64,000 bases of DNA from JBGPLJ01 sp035644395. Lineage in GTDB: Bacteria; Pseudomonadota; Gammaproteobacteria; Steroidobacterales; Steroidobacteraceae. The stretch lies in contig DASQOR010000041.1 in assembly GCA_035644395.1 (NCBI GenBank), positions 43,945 to 107,944 of the forward strand. Direction: 5' to 3'. A program made the translations under genes and the position numbers. This document shows, piece after piece, positions 33,111-41,525 of this stretch (positions are counted from its first letter, which is position 1; each line of letters starts with the position of its first letter). Under the pieces are notes generated by a model. It had not been told where the DNA came from. It ran no database searches and saw nothing but the letters and a program-made list of their open reading frames with translations.

Positions 33111-36100
33111 ATGTATGCGGAGCTGCACGCCCTGTCGAACTTCACTTTCCTGCGGGGCGCCTCGCAGCCGGCGGAACTCGTCGCCCGGGCCGCGGAACTC
33201 GGCTATCGCGCGCTCGCCGTCACCGACGAATGCTCGGTGGCGGGCGTCGTGCGCGCGCATGTCGCTGCCAAGGACAAGAAACTGCCGCTGCTCATCGGCG
33301 CGGAGTTTCGCCTCGCCGAGGGGCTTAAATTCGTCGCGCTGGCAGCGGACCGGAAAGGCTACGGCGCGCTCGCGAGCTTCATCACCTGCGGCCGGCGCGC
33401 GGCCGCCAAGGGCAGCTACCGGCTGACGCGCGCGGATCTCGAGGGAGGGCTCGATCGATGCCTTCTCCTGTGGTTGCCAGGCCCCGCGCCGGATGCCGAC
33501 GAAGGACGCTGGTTGCGCGAGCGCTTCGAGGGGCGCCTCTGGCTTGCCGTGGAACTCCTCACCTCGGGCAACGATCGCCGCCGGCTCGCGGCGCTCGAAC
33601 AGCTGGGCGCGGAACTCGAACTGCCCTGTGTCGCGAGCGGCGACGTGCACATGCACGTGCGCGGGCGGCGCGCCCTCCAGGACGTGCTCACGGCGGTGCG
33701 CTTGCGCACGCCCGTCGCGGCGGCGGGCCTCGCGCTCTGTCCGAACGGCGAACGTCACCTGCGGCCGCTTGCAAGGCTCCTCGAGCTCTATCCGCGCGTC
33801 ATGCTCGACGCCTCGCTCGACATCGTCGAGCGCTGCCGTTTCTCGCTGGACGAGTTGCGCTACGAATATCCCGAAGAGCTCGTGCCGCCCGGTGAAACGG
33901 CGCCGCATTACCTCAGGCGCCTGACCGAAGAGGGCGTGAAGGAGCGCTGGCCGGGCGGTGAGCCGGCGCACGTGCGCGATCTCATCGAGCGCGAGCTCGC
34001 GTTGATCGCGGATCTGCAGTACGAACCGTATTTCCTCACCGTGCACGATCTCGTGCGCTTCGCGCGCAGTGCCGGAATCCTGTGCCAGGGCCGCGGTTCG
34101 GCGGCCAATTCCGCGGTCTGCTACTGCCTCGGCGTCACGGAGGTCGACCCCGTGCGCTGCCAGCTTCTCTTCGAGCGTTTCATCTCGCGGGAGCGCAACG
34201 AGCCGCCGGACATCGACATCGACTTCGAGCATGAGCGGCGCGAGGAGGTCATCCAGTACGTTTACCGCAAATACGGCCGCGAGCGCGCGGCGATCGCGGC
34301 AACGGTCGTCACGTATCACGCCAAGAGCGCGCTGCGCGACGTCGGCAAGGCGCTCGGCCTCGACGAGCTGCAGGTGGACCGCCTGGCGCGCGCGGCGTCC
34401 TGGACGGATGGCCTGAAGCTCGACGAAGAGCGTGTGCGGGAGGCGGGCTTCGATCCCGCCAACCCGCTCATCGGGCGTCTCATCGTGCTCACGCGCAGCC
34501 TCCTCGGTTTTCCGCGCCATCTGTCGCAGCACGTCGGTGGTTTCGTGATCTCGCGCGGGCGGCTCGATGAGCTCGTGCCGCTCGAAAACGCCGCGATGGC
34601 CGACCGCACCGTCATCGAATGGGACAAGGACGATCTCGACGATCTCGGACTCCTCAAGGTCGACGTGCTCGGCCTTGGCATGCTGTCGGCGATCCGGCGC
34701 GCCTTCGGGCTCATCGCGGGCTTTCGCGGGCGTCCGCTGACCATGGCGGGCATCGAAGCGGACGATCCGCGTGTCTACGACATGATCTGCCGCGCCGATA
34801 CCACGGGCGTCTTCCAGATCGAGTCACGGGCGCAGATGGCGATGCTGCCGCGCCTCAAGCCGCGCAATTACTACGACCTCGTGATCGAGGTGGCGCTCGT
34901 GCGTCCCGGGCCCATCCAGGGCGACATGGTGCATCCGTACCTGAGACGCCGGTCGGGCGCGGAGCAGGTGACATATCCGAGCGAAGCCGTGCGGCAGGTG
35001 CTGAAACGCACGCTCGGCGTGCCGATTTTCCAGGAGCAGGTAATGCAGCTTGCGATCGTGGCCGCCGGCTTTTCTCCCGGCGAGGCGGACCGGCTGCGGC
35101 GCGCGATGGCGGCGTGGAAGCGCCGGGGCGGTCTCGAGCCGTTCGAAGAGCGCCTGAAGCAGGGCATGCTCGAGCGCAACTACACGGCCGAGTTCGCGCA
35201 GCAGATCTACCGGCAGATCCTCGGCTTCGGCGAGTATGGTTTTCCGGAATCGCATGCCGCGAGCTTCGCGCTGCTCGTCTACGTTTCGGCCTGGCTCAAG
35301 TGCCATGAGCCTGCGGCTTTCGCCGCCGCGCTCATCAACAGCCAGCCGATGGGTTTCTATGCGCCGGCGCAGCTCGTGCGCGATGCGCGCAACCACGGCG
35401 TCGAAGTCTGCCCGATCGACATCGCGGCGAGCGACTGGGATGTCACGCTGGAGGCGGCGACCGACGGCGAACCCGCCATGCGGCTCGGTTTCAGGATGGT
35501 GAAGGGCCTGCCGGAAAGCGCCGCGCGCCGCATTGTCAAGGCGCGTGCCGGGCAGCGCTTTACGAGTATGCAGGACCTGGCGTCACGCGCCGCGCTCGAT
35601 CGGCGCGATCTCGGCGCGCTCGCTCGCGCGGGCGCGCTCAAGGCGCTCTCGGGCAACAGGCACCGGGCCTCGTGGGCGGTCGCGGGCGTCGAGCCGCCGC
35701 TGCCGCTCATCGAGAATGCCGCTGTCGCCGAAGGCATTCCGCTCCTCAGGGCGCCGACCGAGGGGCAGGACATCGTCGCGGACTATCGCAACGTCGGTCT
35801 CACGCTTGGCCGGCACCCGCTCGCCCTGCTGCGCGAACGGCTGGACAGCGAGGGCGTGCGGACCGCGGCAGATCTGTGGGGCCTTCGCAATGGCGATGCC
35901 GTGCGCACGGCGGGGCTCGTGATCACGCGCCAGCGTCCGATGACGGCGAGCGGCGTCACTTTCGTCACGCTCGAGGATGAAACCGGCCACATCAACCTGG
36001 TCGTCTGGCTGCAGGTGGCGGAGCGGCAGCGGCGCGCCCTGATCGAATCACGGCTGCTCGAGGTCTCAGGCGAACTGCAACGGGAAGGCGAGGTGCTGCA

Positions 36101-36176
36101 CGTGATCGTGCAGAGCATGCGCGACCGGAGCAGGCTTCTCGGTGCCCTCAAGGCGCGCTCGCGGGACTTTCACTGA
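33111..36176 (+). CDS. dnaE2: Error-prone DNA polymerase DnaE2 (ImuC)
   Basis: 1021 residues, the typical short length of DnaE2 against ~1160 for DnaE. It is the catalytic C-family polymerase of the SOS mutasome. The PHP domain starts Y-A-E-L-H-A-L-S-N-F-T-F-L-R-G-A-S. The polymerase region has G-R-G-S-A-A-N-S-A-V-C-Y and the catalytic P-D-I-D-I-D-F-E-H. Further on are the helix-hairpin-helix and an OB-fold with T-L-E-D-E-T-G. The cassette lexA-imuA-imuB-dnaE2 is complete. Confidence 0.95.
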   Translation: MYAELHALSNFTFLRGASQPAELVARAAELGYRALAVTDECSVAGVVRAHVAAKDKKLPLLIGAEFRLAEGLKFVALAADRKGYGALASFITCGRRAAAKGSYRLTRADLEGGLDRCLLLWLPGPAPDADEGRWLRERFEGRLWLAVELLTSGNDRRRLAALEQLGAELELPCVASGDVHMHVRGRRALQDVLTAVRLRTPVAAAGLALCPNGERHLRPLARLLELYPRVMLDASLDIVERCRFSLDELRYEYPEELVPPGETAPHYLRRLTEEGVKERWPGGEPAHVRDLIERELALIADLQYEPYFLTVHDLVRFARSAGILCQGRGSAANSAVCYCLGVTEVDPVRCQLLFERFISRERNEPPDIDIDFEHERREEVIQYVYRKYGRERAAIAATVVTYHAKSALRDVGKALGLDELQVDRLARAASWTDGLKLDEERVREAGFDPANPLIGRLIVLTRSLLGFPRHLSQHVGGFVISRGRLDELVPLENAAMADRTVIEWDKDDLDDLGLLKVDVLGLGMLSAIRRAFGLIAGFRGRPLTMAGIEADDPRVYDMICRADTTGVFQIESRAQMAMLPRLKPRNYYDLVIEVALVRPGPIQGDMVHPYLRRRSGAEQVTYPSEAVRQVLKRTLGVPIFQEQVMQLAIVAAGFSPGEADRLRRAMAAWKRRGGLEPFEERLKQGMLERNYTAEFAQQIYRQILGFGEYGFPESHAASFALLVYVSAWLKCHEPAAFAAALINSQPMGFYAPAQLVRDARNHGVEVCPIDIAASDWDVTLEAATDGEPAMRLGFRMVKGLPESAARRIVKARAGQRFTSMQDLASRAALDRRDLGALARAGALKALSGNRHRASWAVAGVEPPLPLIENAAVAEGIPLLRAPTEGQDIVADYRNVGLTLGRHPLALLRERLDSEGVRTAADLWGLRNGDAVRTAGLVITRQRPMTASGVTFVTLEDETGHINLVVWLQVAERQRRALIESRLLEVSGELQREGEVLHVIVQSMRDRSRLLGALKARSRDFH

Positions 36177-36274
36177 AGCCGGCCGCGGGCGCGTTTCGTC
36201 CCCGGTGTGGCGCGGCGCGACTTGAAGTGCAACCATGCACGCCTGACTCCCGCTTGAGACACGGATGGCAAACC

Positions 36275-38341
36275 GTGCGCAGACAACGCATCTTGCCGAC
36301 TGCACTCGCGCTCGCACTCGCTGCCGGGCTCACGTCGTCGCATCCCGAGACGGAAGGCGCCCGCTTCGTCACCGCAACTGGGGTCGATGCCGCCGCCTGC
36401 CTCGATCACCACGCACCCTGTCGATCGCTCGCGTATGCCTTGAGCCGGGCCGAGCCAGGCAACAGGGTCCGGGTCGCCGCCGGCCGCTACGACGTGACGG
36501 CCATTGCACCGGAAACCTTCCTGTGGGGCGCGATCAAGGCACGGGGTGGATATTCGGCGGCCGACGAGTTCGAGCAGGAGGACGCGGCGGCCAACGTGAC
36601 GGAGATCACCGGCCTCGATGTGCGATACGAGCAGGTGCTCGCGGGTCGCGGTTTTCGCTGGGTGGAGAACCCGGCCACCGGTCCCGGCTCGAGCGAGCCG
36701 TTGCAGGCGGTGGCCATGGCACCGAGCGGCTGCGTCAACGGTTTCGCCGGCCAGTTTCCCTGCCAGGCGGTGGATCTGCTGGCGCAGGTGCCGCTTGCAC
36801 AGATTTCATCGCGGCCGGTCTCGGCGGCGAATCTCTGGGGCTTCGTCGACCGCAATGACGGTCGCGAATACGCCCTCGTTGGACTGAACAACGGTCTTGG
36901 CGTATTCGACGTAACCGATCCCACCTCGCCGCGTGAAGTCGGCGTGGTGCCGGGCAATACATCGGTCTGGCGCGAGGTGAAGGTCTTTCAGGTTTTCGAC
37001 GCTGCCCTCAATCGCTACCAGGCCTATGCCTACGTAACCACGGAGGCGGCGGGCAGCGGCTTGCAGGTGATCGACCTGTCGCAGCTCCCGAATTCCGTCA
37101 GCCTGGCCAACACACTGCACGACACCGGCTCGCAGCACACGCTCTACGTATCGAACGTCGACTACGCGTCCAATACCGCATTGCCTGGCGCGACGCCGCT
37201 GCTGTTCGTCGCGGGGTCGAACGTGAACGGCGGTGCATGGCGAGCCTACAGCCTGGCCAATCCCGCGAGTCCTACCCTCGCGGCGACGGCGCCGGCCGGC
37301 ACCGGCTACATGCACGACTCGACCAGCCTGCGCATCACCGACAACCGCACCACCCAATGCGATCAGGGCCACGACCCCTGCGACGTGCTGGTCGACTTCG
37401 ACACCGATTCGGTCGATCTCTGGGATGTCACGGAACCGTCACGCCCGGTGCAGCTCTCCCGCACCGCGTACCCGAACGTTCACTACACGCATTCCGGTTG
37501 GCCGAACGCCGATCAGCGCTTCATCGTCGTGCATGACGAGCTCGACGAGGTGCGCATTCCCGGACTCAACACCAGCATCTATACGCTGGATATCTCCGAC
37601 CTGCGTGCGCCGGCCGCGGTGATCAGCTTCCAGGGCCCGGACACCTCCACGGATCACAACGGCTACTCCAAGGGGAGCCTGCACTATGTTTCGCACTATC
37701 GCCGCGGGCTCGTCGTTTTCGACGAGTCCGATCCGCGCGATCTCAGGGAAGTCGGTCACTTCGACACTTTCCTGATGGATCCAGCCAACGTCGCCGGCTT
37801 CGACGGTGCCTGGGGCGTATATCCTTTCCTGCCGTCGGGCGTGATCCTGATCAGCGATATCGACAATGGGTTGTTCGTTCTGCGGGACAACACCTCGGCC
37901 TTGCCGCCTAGCGCGGGTCGGCTCGGCTTCACCGGCACGACCCAACAGGTGTTCGAGCGCGACGGTCAGGTCGTGCTGCGAGTGCGGCGATCCGACGGCA
38001 CCCAGGGGCCAGTCAGCGTGCAATACGCGACGCAGGACGGCAGTGCCCTCGCCGGCAGTGACTATACGGCGGTGTCAGGCACGCTCAGCTGGGCAGCGGG
38101 CGACGTCGCCGATCGGACGATTGCCGTGCCGATTGCGAATGACGGGCAGATGGAGGGCGCCGAGCAGTTCACCGTACAGCTCGCCGGGCCGGCCGGCGGT
38201 GCAAGCCTCGGCCCGGCGAATCTCAGTGTCGTGATCGGAAGCGACGTGGTGGTCACGCCTCCCTCGTCCGGCGGCGGAGGCTTCTGGCATCCATTTGCGC
38301 TGGCGCTGCTGGCCTTGCGTTGGCGCCGGAGCAGGCGCTGA
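36275..38341 (+). CDS. Secreted choice-of-anchor B protein with Calx-beta and GlyGly-CTERM-like tail
   Basis: 688 residues from a GTG giving a compact signal peptide (R-R-Q-R then L-P-T-A-L-A-L-A-L-A-A-G); a GTG at 36227 is an alternative. After a short region with A-A-C-L-D-H-H-A-P-C-R-S-L (about 33-90) comes a beta-propeller-like choice-of-anchor B region with LVIVD-type repeats (about 150-545). A Calx-beta domain (about 548-653) follows, then S-S-G-G-G-G-F-W-H-P, a hydrophobic stretch and a terminal R-W-R-R-S-R-R. That tail fits GlyGly-CTERM signals, cut by rhombosortase after type II export. The gsp operon is close by. No enzymatic function is evident. Confidence 0.78.
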   Translation: MRRQRILPTALALALAAGLTSSHPETEGARFVTATGVDAAACLDHHAPCRSLAYALSRAEPGNRVRVAAGRYDVTAIAPETFLWGAIKARGGYSAADEFEQEDAAANVTEITGLDVRYEQVLAGRGFRWVENPATGPGSSEPLQAVAMAPSGCVNGFAGQFPCQAVDLLAQVPLAQISSRPVSAANLWGFVDRNDGREYALVGLNNGLGVFDVTDPTSPREVGVVPGNTSVWREVKVFQVFDAALNRYQAYAYVTTEAAGSGLQVIDLSQLPNSVSLANTLHDTGSQHTLYVSNVDYASNTALPGATPLLFVAGSNVNGGAWRAYSLANPASPTLAATAPAGTGYMHDSTSLRITDNRTTQCDQGHDPCDVLVDFDTDSVDLWDVTEPSRPVQLSRTAYPNVHYTHSGWPNADQRFIVVHDELDEVRIPGLNTSIYTLDISDLRAPAAVISFQGPDTSTDHNGYSKGSLHYVSHYRRGLVVFDESDPRDLREVGHFDTFLMDPANVAGFDGAWGVYPFLPSGVILISDIDNGLFVLRDNTSALPPSAGRLGFTGTTQQVFERDGQVVLRVRRSDGTQGPVSVQYATQDGSALAGSDYTAVSGTLSWAAGDVADRTIAVPIANDGQMEGAEQFTVQLAGPAGGASLGPANLSVVIGSDVVVTPPSSGGGGFWHPFALALLALRWRRSRR

Positions 38342-38365
38342 GGGAACGCGGTTGGCGACGCAGGC

Positions 38366-38647
38366 TCAGTGCCGGCGGACTTTCTTCTTCTTGTTGTTGT
38401 TGCGCGGCTTCGATTCGCCGTCGATGCCGATCTCATAGTCGTCGAAATCCGAGACCTGTTCCGCCGTGCGCTTCTCTTCGATATAGCGCTCGAGACGCCG
38501 CCACGCGGGCTCGCCGGCCTTGACGCTGCGGCGGCGCGCTTTGTCGAGGTCGCGCATCAAATGGTCGACGTCGAGATCCTCCGATTCGCCGGTGGTCTCC
38601 GGCGCCTCGTCCTCTTCGAAGTCTTCCGATTCCGACTTCTCGCCCAT
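38366..38647 (-). CDS. Small acidic/basic protein, possibly PA3496-like
   Basis: 93 residues from the ATG at 38647. The first ~35 residues are strongly acidic (E-S-E-D-F-E-E-D-E-A). The middle, A-W-R-R-L-E-R-Y-I-E-E-K-R-T-A-E-Q-V-S-D-F-D-D-Y, resembles small proteins of the PA3496 family, reported as putative envelope-integrity proteins; that link is tentative. The end is a run of Asn then Lys and Arg (R-N-N-N-K-K-K-K-V-R-R-H). It has its own promoter. Function unknown. Confidence 0.7.
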   Translation of the reverse strand: MGEKSESEDFEEDEAPETTGESEDLDVDHLMRDLDKARRRSVKAGEPAWRRLERYIEEKRTAEQVSDFDDYEIGIDGESKPRNNNKKKKVRRH

Positions 38648-38700
38648 GGCCCCCGTGCTCCGTTGCACGTTTGAACTCGATGGACTCCGAACGCGGCGAA

Positions 38701-38729
38701 CTTATATTGCGAATCGGGGAGCGAGGCAA
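38701..38729 (-). promoter_or_regulatory. Promoter of the small acidic/basic protein gene
   Basis: On the minus strand, TTGCCT (38729-38724) and TATAAG (38706-38701) have a 17-nt spacer. The gene therefore does not depend on the gsp operon upstream. Confidence 0.6.
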
Positions 38730-38742
38730 GAGCCCGGTCGAC

Positions 38743-38762
38743 ACTGCGACGCACGTCGCAGT
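38743..38762 (-). terminator. Hairpin after gspF
   Basis: ACTGCGACG (38743-38751) and CGTCGCAGT (38754-38762) form a perfect 9-bp stem with a 2-nt loop, 23 nt after the gspF stop. No T-run follows, so it may be a Rho-type end or a 3' stabiliser. With the promoter just below it, it marks the end of the gsp unit. Confidence 0.5.
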
Positions 38763-38785
38763 TCGAGGGCGGCTCCCGGGCCCGC

Positions 38786-40000
38786 TCAGGCGACCAGGTC
38801 GTTCAGCTGGAAGATCGGCAGGAGCAGGGCGATGACGATGCCCATCACGAAGAGGCCCATCCCGACGATCAGCGCGGGGCCGAGGAGCCCGAGCAGTGCC
38901 GTAATCAGGCTGTCAAGTTCCCGATCCTGGTTGTCGGCCGCCCGCTGCAGCATGGTCTCGAGTTCGCCGCTCGTCTCGCCGCTCGCGATGAGGTGAATGG
39001 TCATGGGCGGGAAGAGTTTGCTTGCCGCCAGCGACTTGCCGATCGGCGCACCCTCGCGAATCCTGGCCGCGGCCTCGGTAACGGCCTCGTTCATCGGCAC
39101 GTTGGTCACGACCTCGCCGGCGATCCGCAGGGCTTCCAGGACCGGTACGGCGCTTGCGGTCAGAATGGCGAGCGTACGGGTGAAGCGCGCCGTGTTCGAA
39201 CCGCGCACCAGGCGCCCGACCAGCGGGACGCGCAGCAGGAAGCGGTGGAACTTGCGCTTCGGCCCGAGCTGGCGCAGGCGGTAGACGAAGAATGCGGCGA
39301 CTCCGGCGAGCGCGATCGCGGTGTAGAGGCCGAAGCTGCGCACGTAGTTGCTCACGCCGATCAGTATTTGCGTCGAGATCGGCAGCTCCGCCTTCATCGA
39401 CGAGAACACCTCCGTGACCATCGGCACGACGTAGCTCAGGAGGAAGGTAACGATCGACACGGCGAAGAACGTGAGCGCGATCGGATAGATGATGGCGCCC
39501 GTCACTTTCGAGCGGATCTGCTGGCGGCTCTCGGTGTAGTCGGCGAGCCGCTCGAGCACGATATCGAGGCGGCCGGACTGCTCGCCGGCGGCGACCGTCG
39601 CCCGGTAGATTTCCGGAAACACCTTGGGAAAATCGGCGAAGCCGTCGGCGAGCGCATGGCCTTCCATGACCCGGGAGCGCACGCCGATCATGATGCTCTT
39701 CACGCGGGCGCGCTCCGATTGTTCGGAGACGGCGAGGAGCGATTCCTCGAGTGGCAGGCCGGAGCGCACGAGCGTCGCGAGCTGACGCGTGAGCAAGGCC
39801 AGCTCGGTCGAGGAAATGCCGCCGCCGATGCCGAAGGAGCGGGTACGCGTCGCCTCGGTCTGGGCGACCTCGGCGACCGAGACCGGCAGCAGCTGTTGCT
39901 CCCTGAGGAGCGCCCGGACCTGTCTCGCGGTATCGCCCTCGAGGACGCCCTTGCGCTCCTTGCCGCCCGCGTCGACTGCCACGTATTCGAAAGCACCCAT
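38786..40000 (-). CDS. gspF: Type II secretion inner-membrane platform protein GspF
   Basis: 404 residues. GspF is the polytopic platform protein of the type II secretion pseudopilus motor. The N-terminal M-G-A-F-E-Y-V-A-V-D-A-G-G-K and two homologous cytoplasmic domains (about 70-165 and 270-370, the latter with L-I-A-S-G-E-T-S-G-E-L) are typical, with three membrane segments near 170-190, 220-240 and 375-398. It is the last gene of gspC-D-E-F here; gspG-N are not in the window. Confidence 0.92.
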   Translation of the reverse strand: MGAFEYVAVDAGGKERKGVLEGDTARQVRALLREQQLLPVSVAEVAQTEATRTRSFGIGGGISSTELALLTRQLATLVRSGLPLEESLLAVSEQSERARVKSIMIGVRSRVMEGHALADGFADFPKVFPEIYRATVAAGEQSGRLDIVLERLADYTESRQQIRSKVTGAIIYPIALTFFAVSIVTFLLSYVVPMVTEVFSSMKAELPISTQILIGVSNYVRSFGLYTAIALAGVAAFFVYRLRQLGPKRKFHRFLLRVPLVGRLVRGSNTARFTRTLAILTASAVPVLEALRIAGEVVTNVPMNEAVTEAAARIREGAPIGKSLAASKLFPPMTIHLIASGETSGELETMLQRAADNQDRELDSLITALLGLLGPALIVGMGLFVMGIVIALLLPIFQLNDLVA

Positions 40001-40017
40001 GGGTCAGACGCGGCGCT

Positions 40018-41511
40018 TCAATCTTCGCGGGTGACGCGCAGCAGCTCTTCGAGCGAGGTTTCGCCGCGCAGGGCCTTCGTTCGCCCGTCGTCACGGATGC
40101 TGGGCGAGCGTGTGCGCGCGTAGCGCTCGAGGTCCTGTTCACTCGAGCCGTCGTGGATCATGGTGCGCATGGCGTCATCCACGGGGATCAGTTCGTAGAT
40201 GCCGGTGCGTCCCCGGTAGCCGCCAGTGGCATCCGGTCCCGGGCGGTACAGCTTCGGCGACGCTGCGCCCGCCGGTGTGTTCATGAGGCGCCGTTCGTAG
40301 TCGCCCGCCAGGTACTCGACTCGCGATTCGGGATTGAGCACTCGCACCAGGCGCTGGGCGAGGACGCCGATGAGACTCGAGGACAGCAGGAACGGCTCGA
40401 TGCCCATGTCGCGCAGGCGGGTGACCGCTCCCACGGCCGTGTTCGTGTGCAGCGTCGAAAGCACCAGATGACCGGTGAGGCTCGCCTGCACGGCGATCTG
40501 CGCGGTTTCGATGTCACGGATTTCGCCGACCATGACGACGTCCGGATCCTGCCGGAGGATCGCCCGCAGGCCCCTCGCGAAGGTCATTTCGACCTTCGTG
40601 TTGACCTGTGTCTGGCCGATGCCGTCGATGTAGTACTCGATCGGATCCTCGACCGTCATGATGTTGCGGGTGTTGTCGTTGATGCACTCGAGCGCCGCGT
40701 ACAGCGTCGTCGTCTTGCCGGAGCCCGTCGGTCCGGTCACGAGGATGATTCCGTGCGGCTTGTGGATGAGCTCGTTCATCAACTTCTGGGTCGGCTCGTC
40801 CATGCCGAGCGATCCGAGGTCAAGACGACCCGCCTGCTTGTCGAGAAGGCGCAGCACGACCCGCTCGCCATGTCCGGCCGGGATCGTCGAGACGCGCACG
40901 TCGACCGCCCGGCCCGCGATGCGCAGGCTGATCCGGCCGTCCTGGGGCAGGCGCTTTTCCGCGATATCGAGCTTGGACATGACCTTGATGCGGGACACGA
41001 CCAGCGGCGCCACCGCGCGGCGCGATTCCATGACCTCGCGTAACACGCCGTCGACGCGGAAGCGGATGACGAGGCGGTTCTCGAAGGGTTCGACGTGGAT
41101 GTCCGAGGCGTTCTGCTTTACGGCCTCGGTGAGCACCGCATTGATGAGGCGGATGATCGGCGCGTCATCCTCGCTCTCGAGAAGGTCGGAGGGTTCCGGC
41201 AGGTCCTGGGCAAGGTGTGCCAGGTCGGTCGACTCCTCGAAACCGTCCGTCATGTGCATGGCGGAGTTCGAGCCCGCTTCGTAGGCGCTGCGCAGGGCGC
41301 CGTCGAATTCCGCGTCGGTCACCCGTTGCAGCCTCACCGGCATCCCCACGTAGCGGCGCATCTCGGCAATGCTCTGGGCACTCGCGCCATTGCGGAAAAT
41401 CGCATCGGCGACGCCGTTCGTCACGTCGCGGACGAGCACGCCATGGCGCTTGGCGAAAGCAAACGAAAGCTTTCGTTGCTTGACCTCGTCCTCGGCAACG
41501 GCGCTGTTCAT
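40018..41511 (-). CDS. gspE: Type II secretion ATPase GspE, zinc motif lost
   Basis: 497 residues. GspE drives pseudopilus assembly. Walker A G-P-T-G-S-G-K-T-T is at ~258-266, the Asp box I-M-T-V-E-D-P-I-E follows, then L-R-Q-D-P-D-V-V-M-V-G-E-I-R-D and the His box T-L-H-T-N-T. The family's tetracysteine zinc domain is altered: the first C-x-x-C is N393-P-E-S396 and the second is P424-G-P-D427, with the loop between kept. The flanking R-L-V-R-V-L and G-Y-R-G-R-T-G-I-Y-E motifs are intact, so this is substitution and not a frameshift. An ATPase without that site is expected. Confidence 0.92.
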   Translation of the reverse strand: MNSAVAEDEVKQRKLSFAFAKRHGVLVRDVTNGVADAIFRNGASAQSIAEMRRYVGMPVRLQRVTDAEFDGALRSAYEAGSNSAMHMTDGFEESTDLAHLAQDLPEPSDLLESEDDAPIIRLINAVLTEAVKQNASDIHVEPFENRLVIRFRVDGVLREVMESRRAVAPLVVSRIKVMSKLDIAEKRLPQDGRISLRIAGRAVDVRVSTIPAGHGERVVLRLLDKQAGRLDLGSLGMDEPTQKLMNELIHKPHGIILVTGPTGSGKTTTLYAALECINDNTRNIMTVEDPIEYYIDGIGQTQVNTKVEMTFARGLRAILRQDPDVVMVGEIRDIETAQIAVQASLTGHLVLSTLHTNTAVGAVTRLRDMGIEPFLLSSSLIGVLAQRLVRVLNPESRVEYLAGDYERRLMNTPAGAASPKLYRPGPDATGGYRGRTGIYELIPVDDAMRTMIHDGSSEQDLERYARTRSPSIRDDGRTKALRGETSLEELLRVTRED

Positions 41512-41525
41512 GCCGGCATGCTCCG

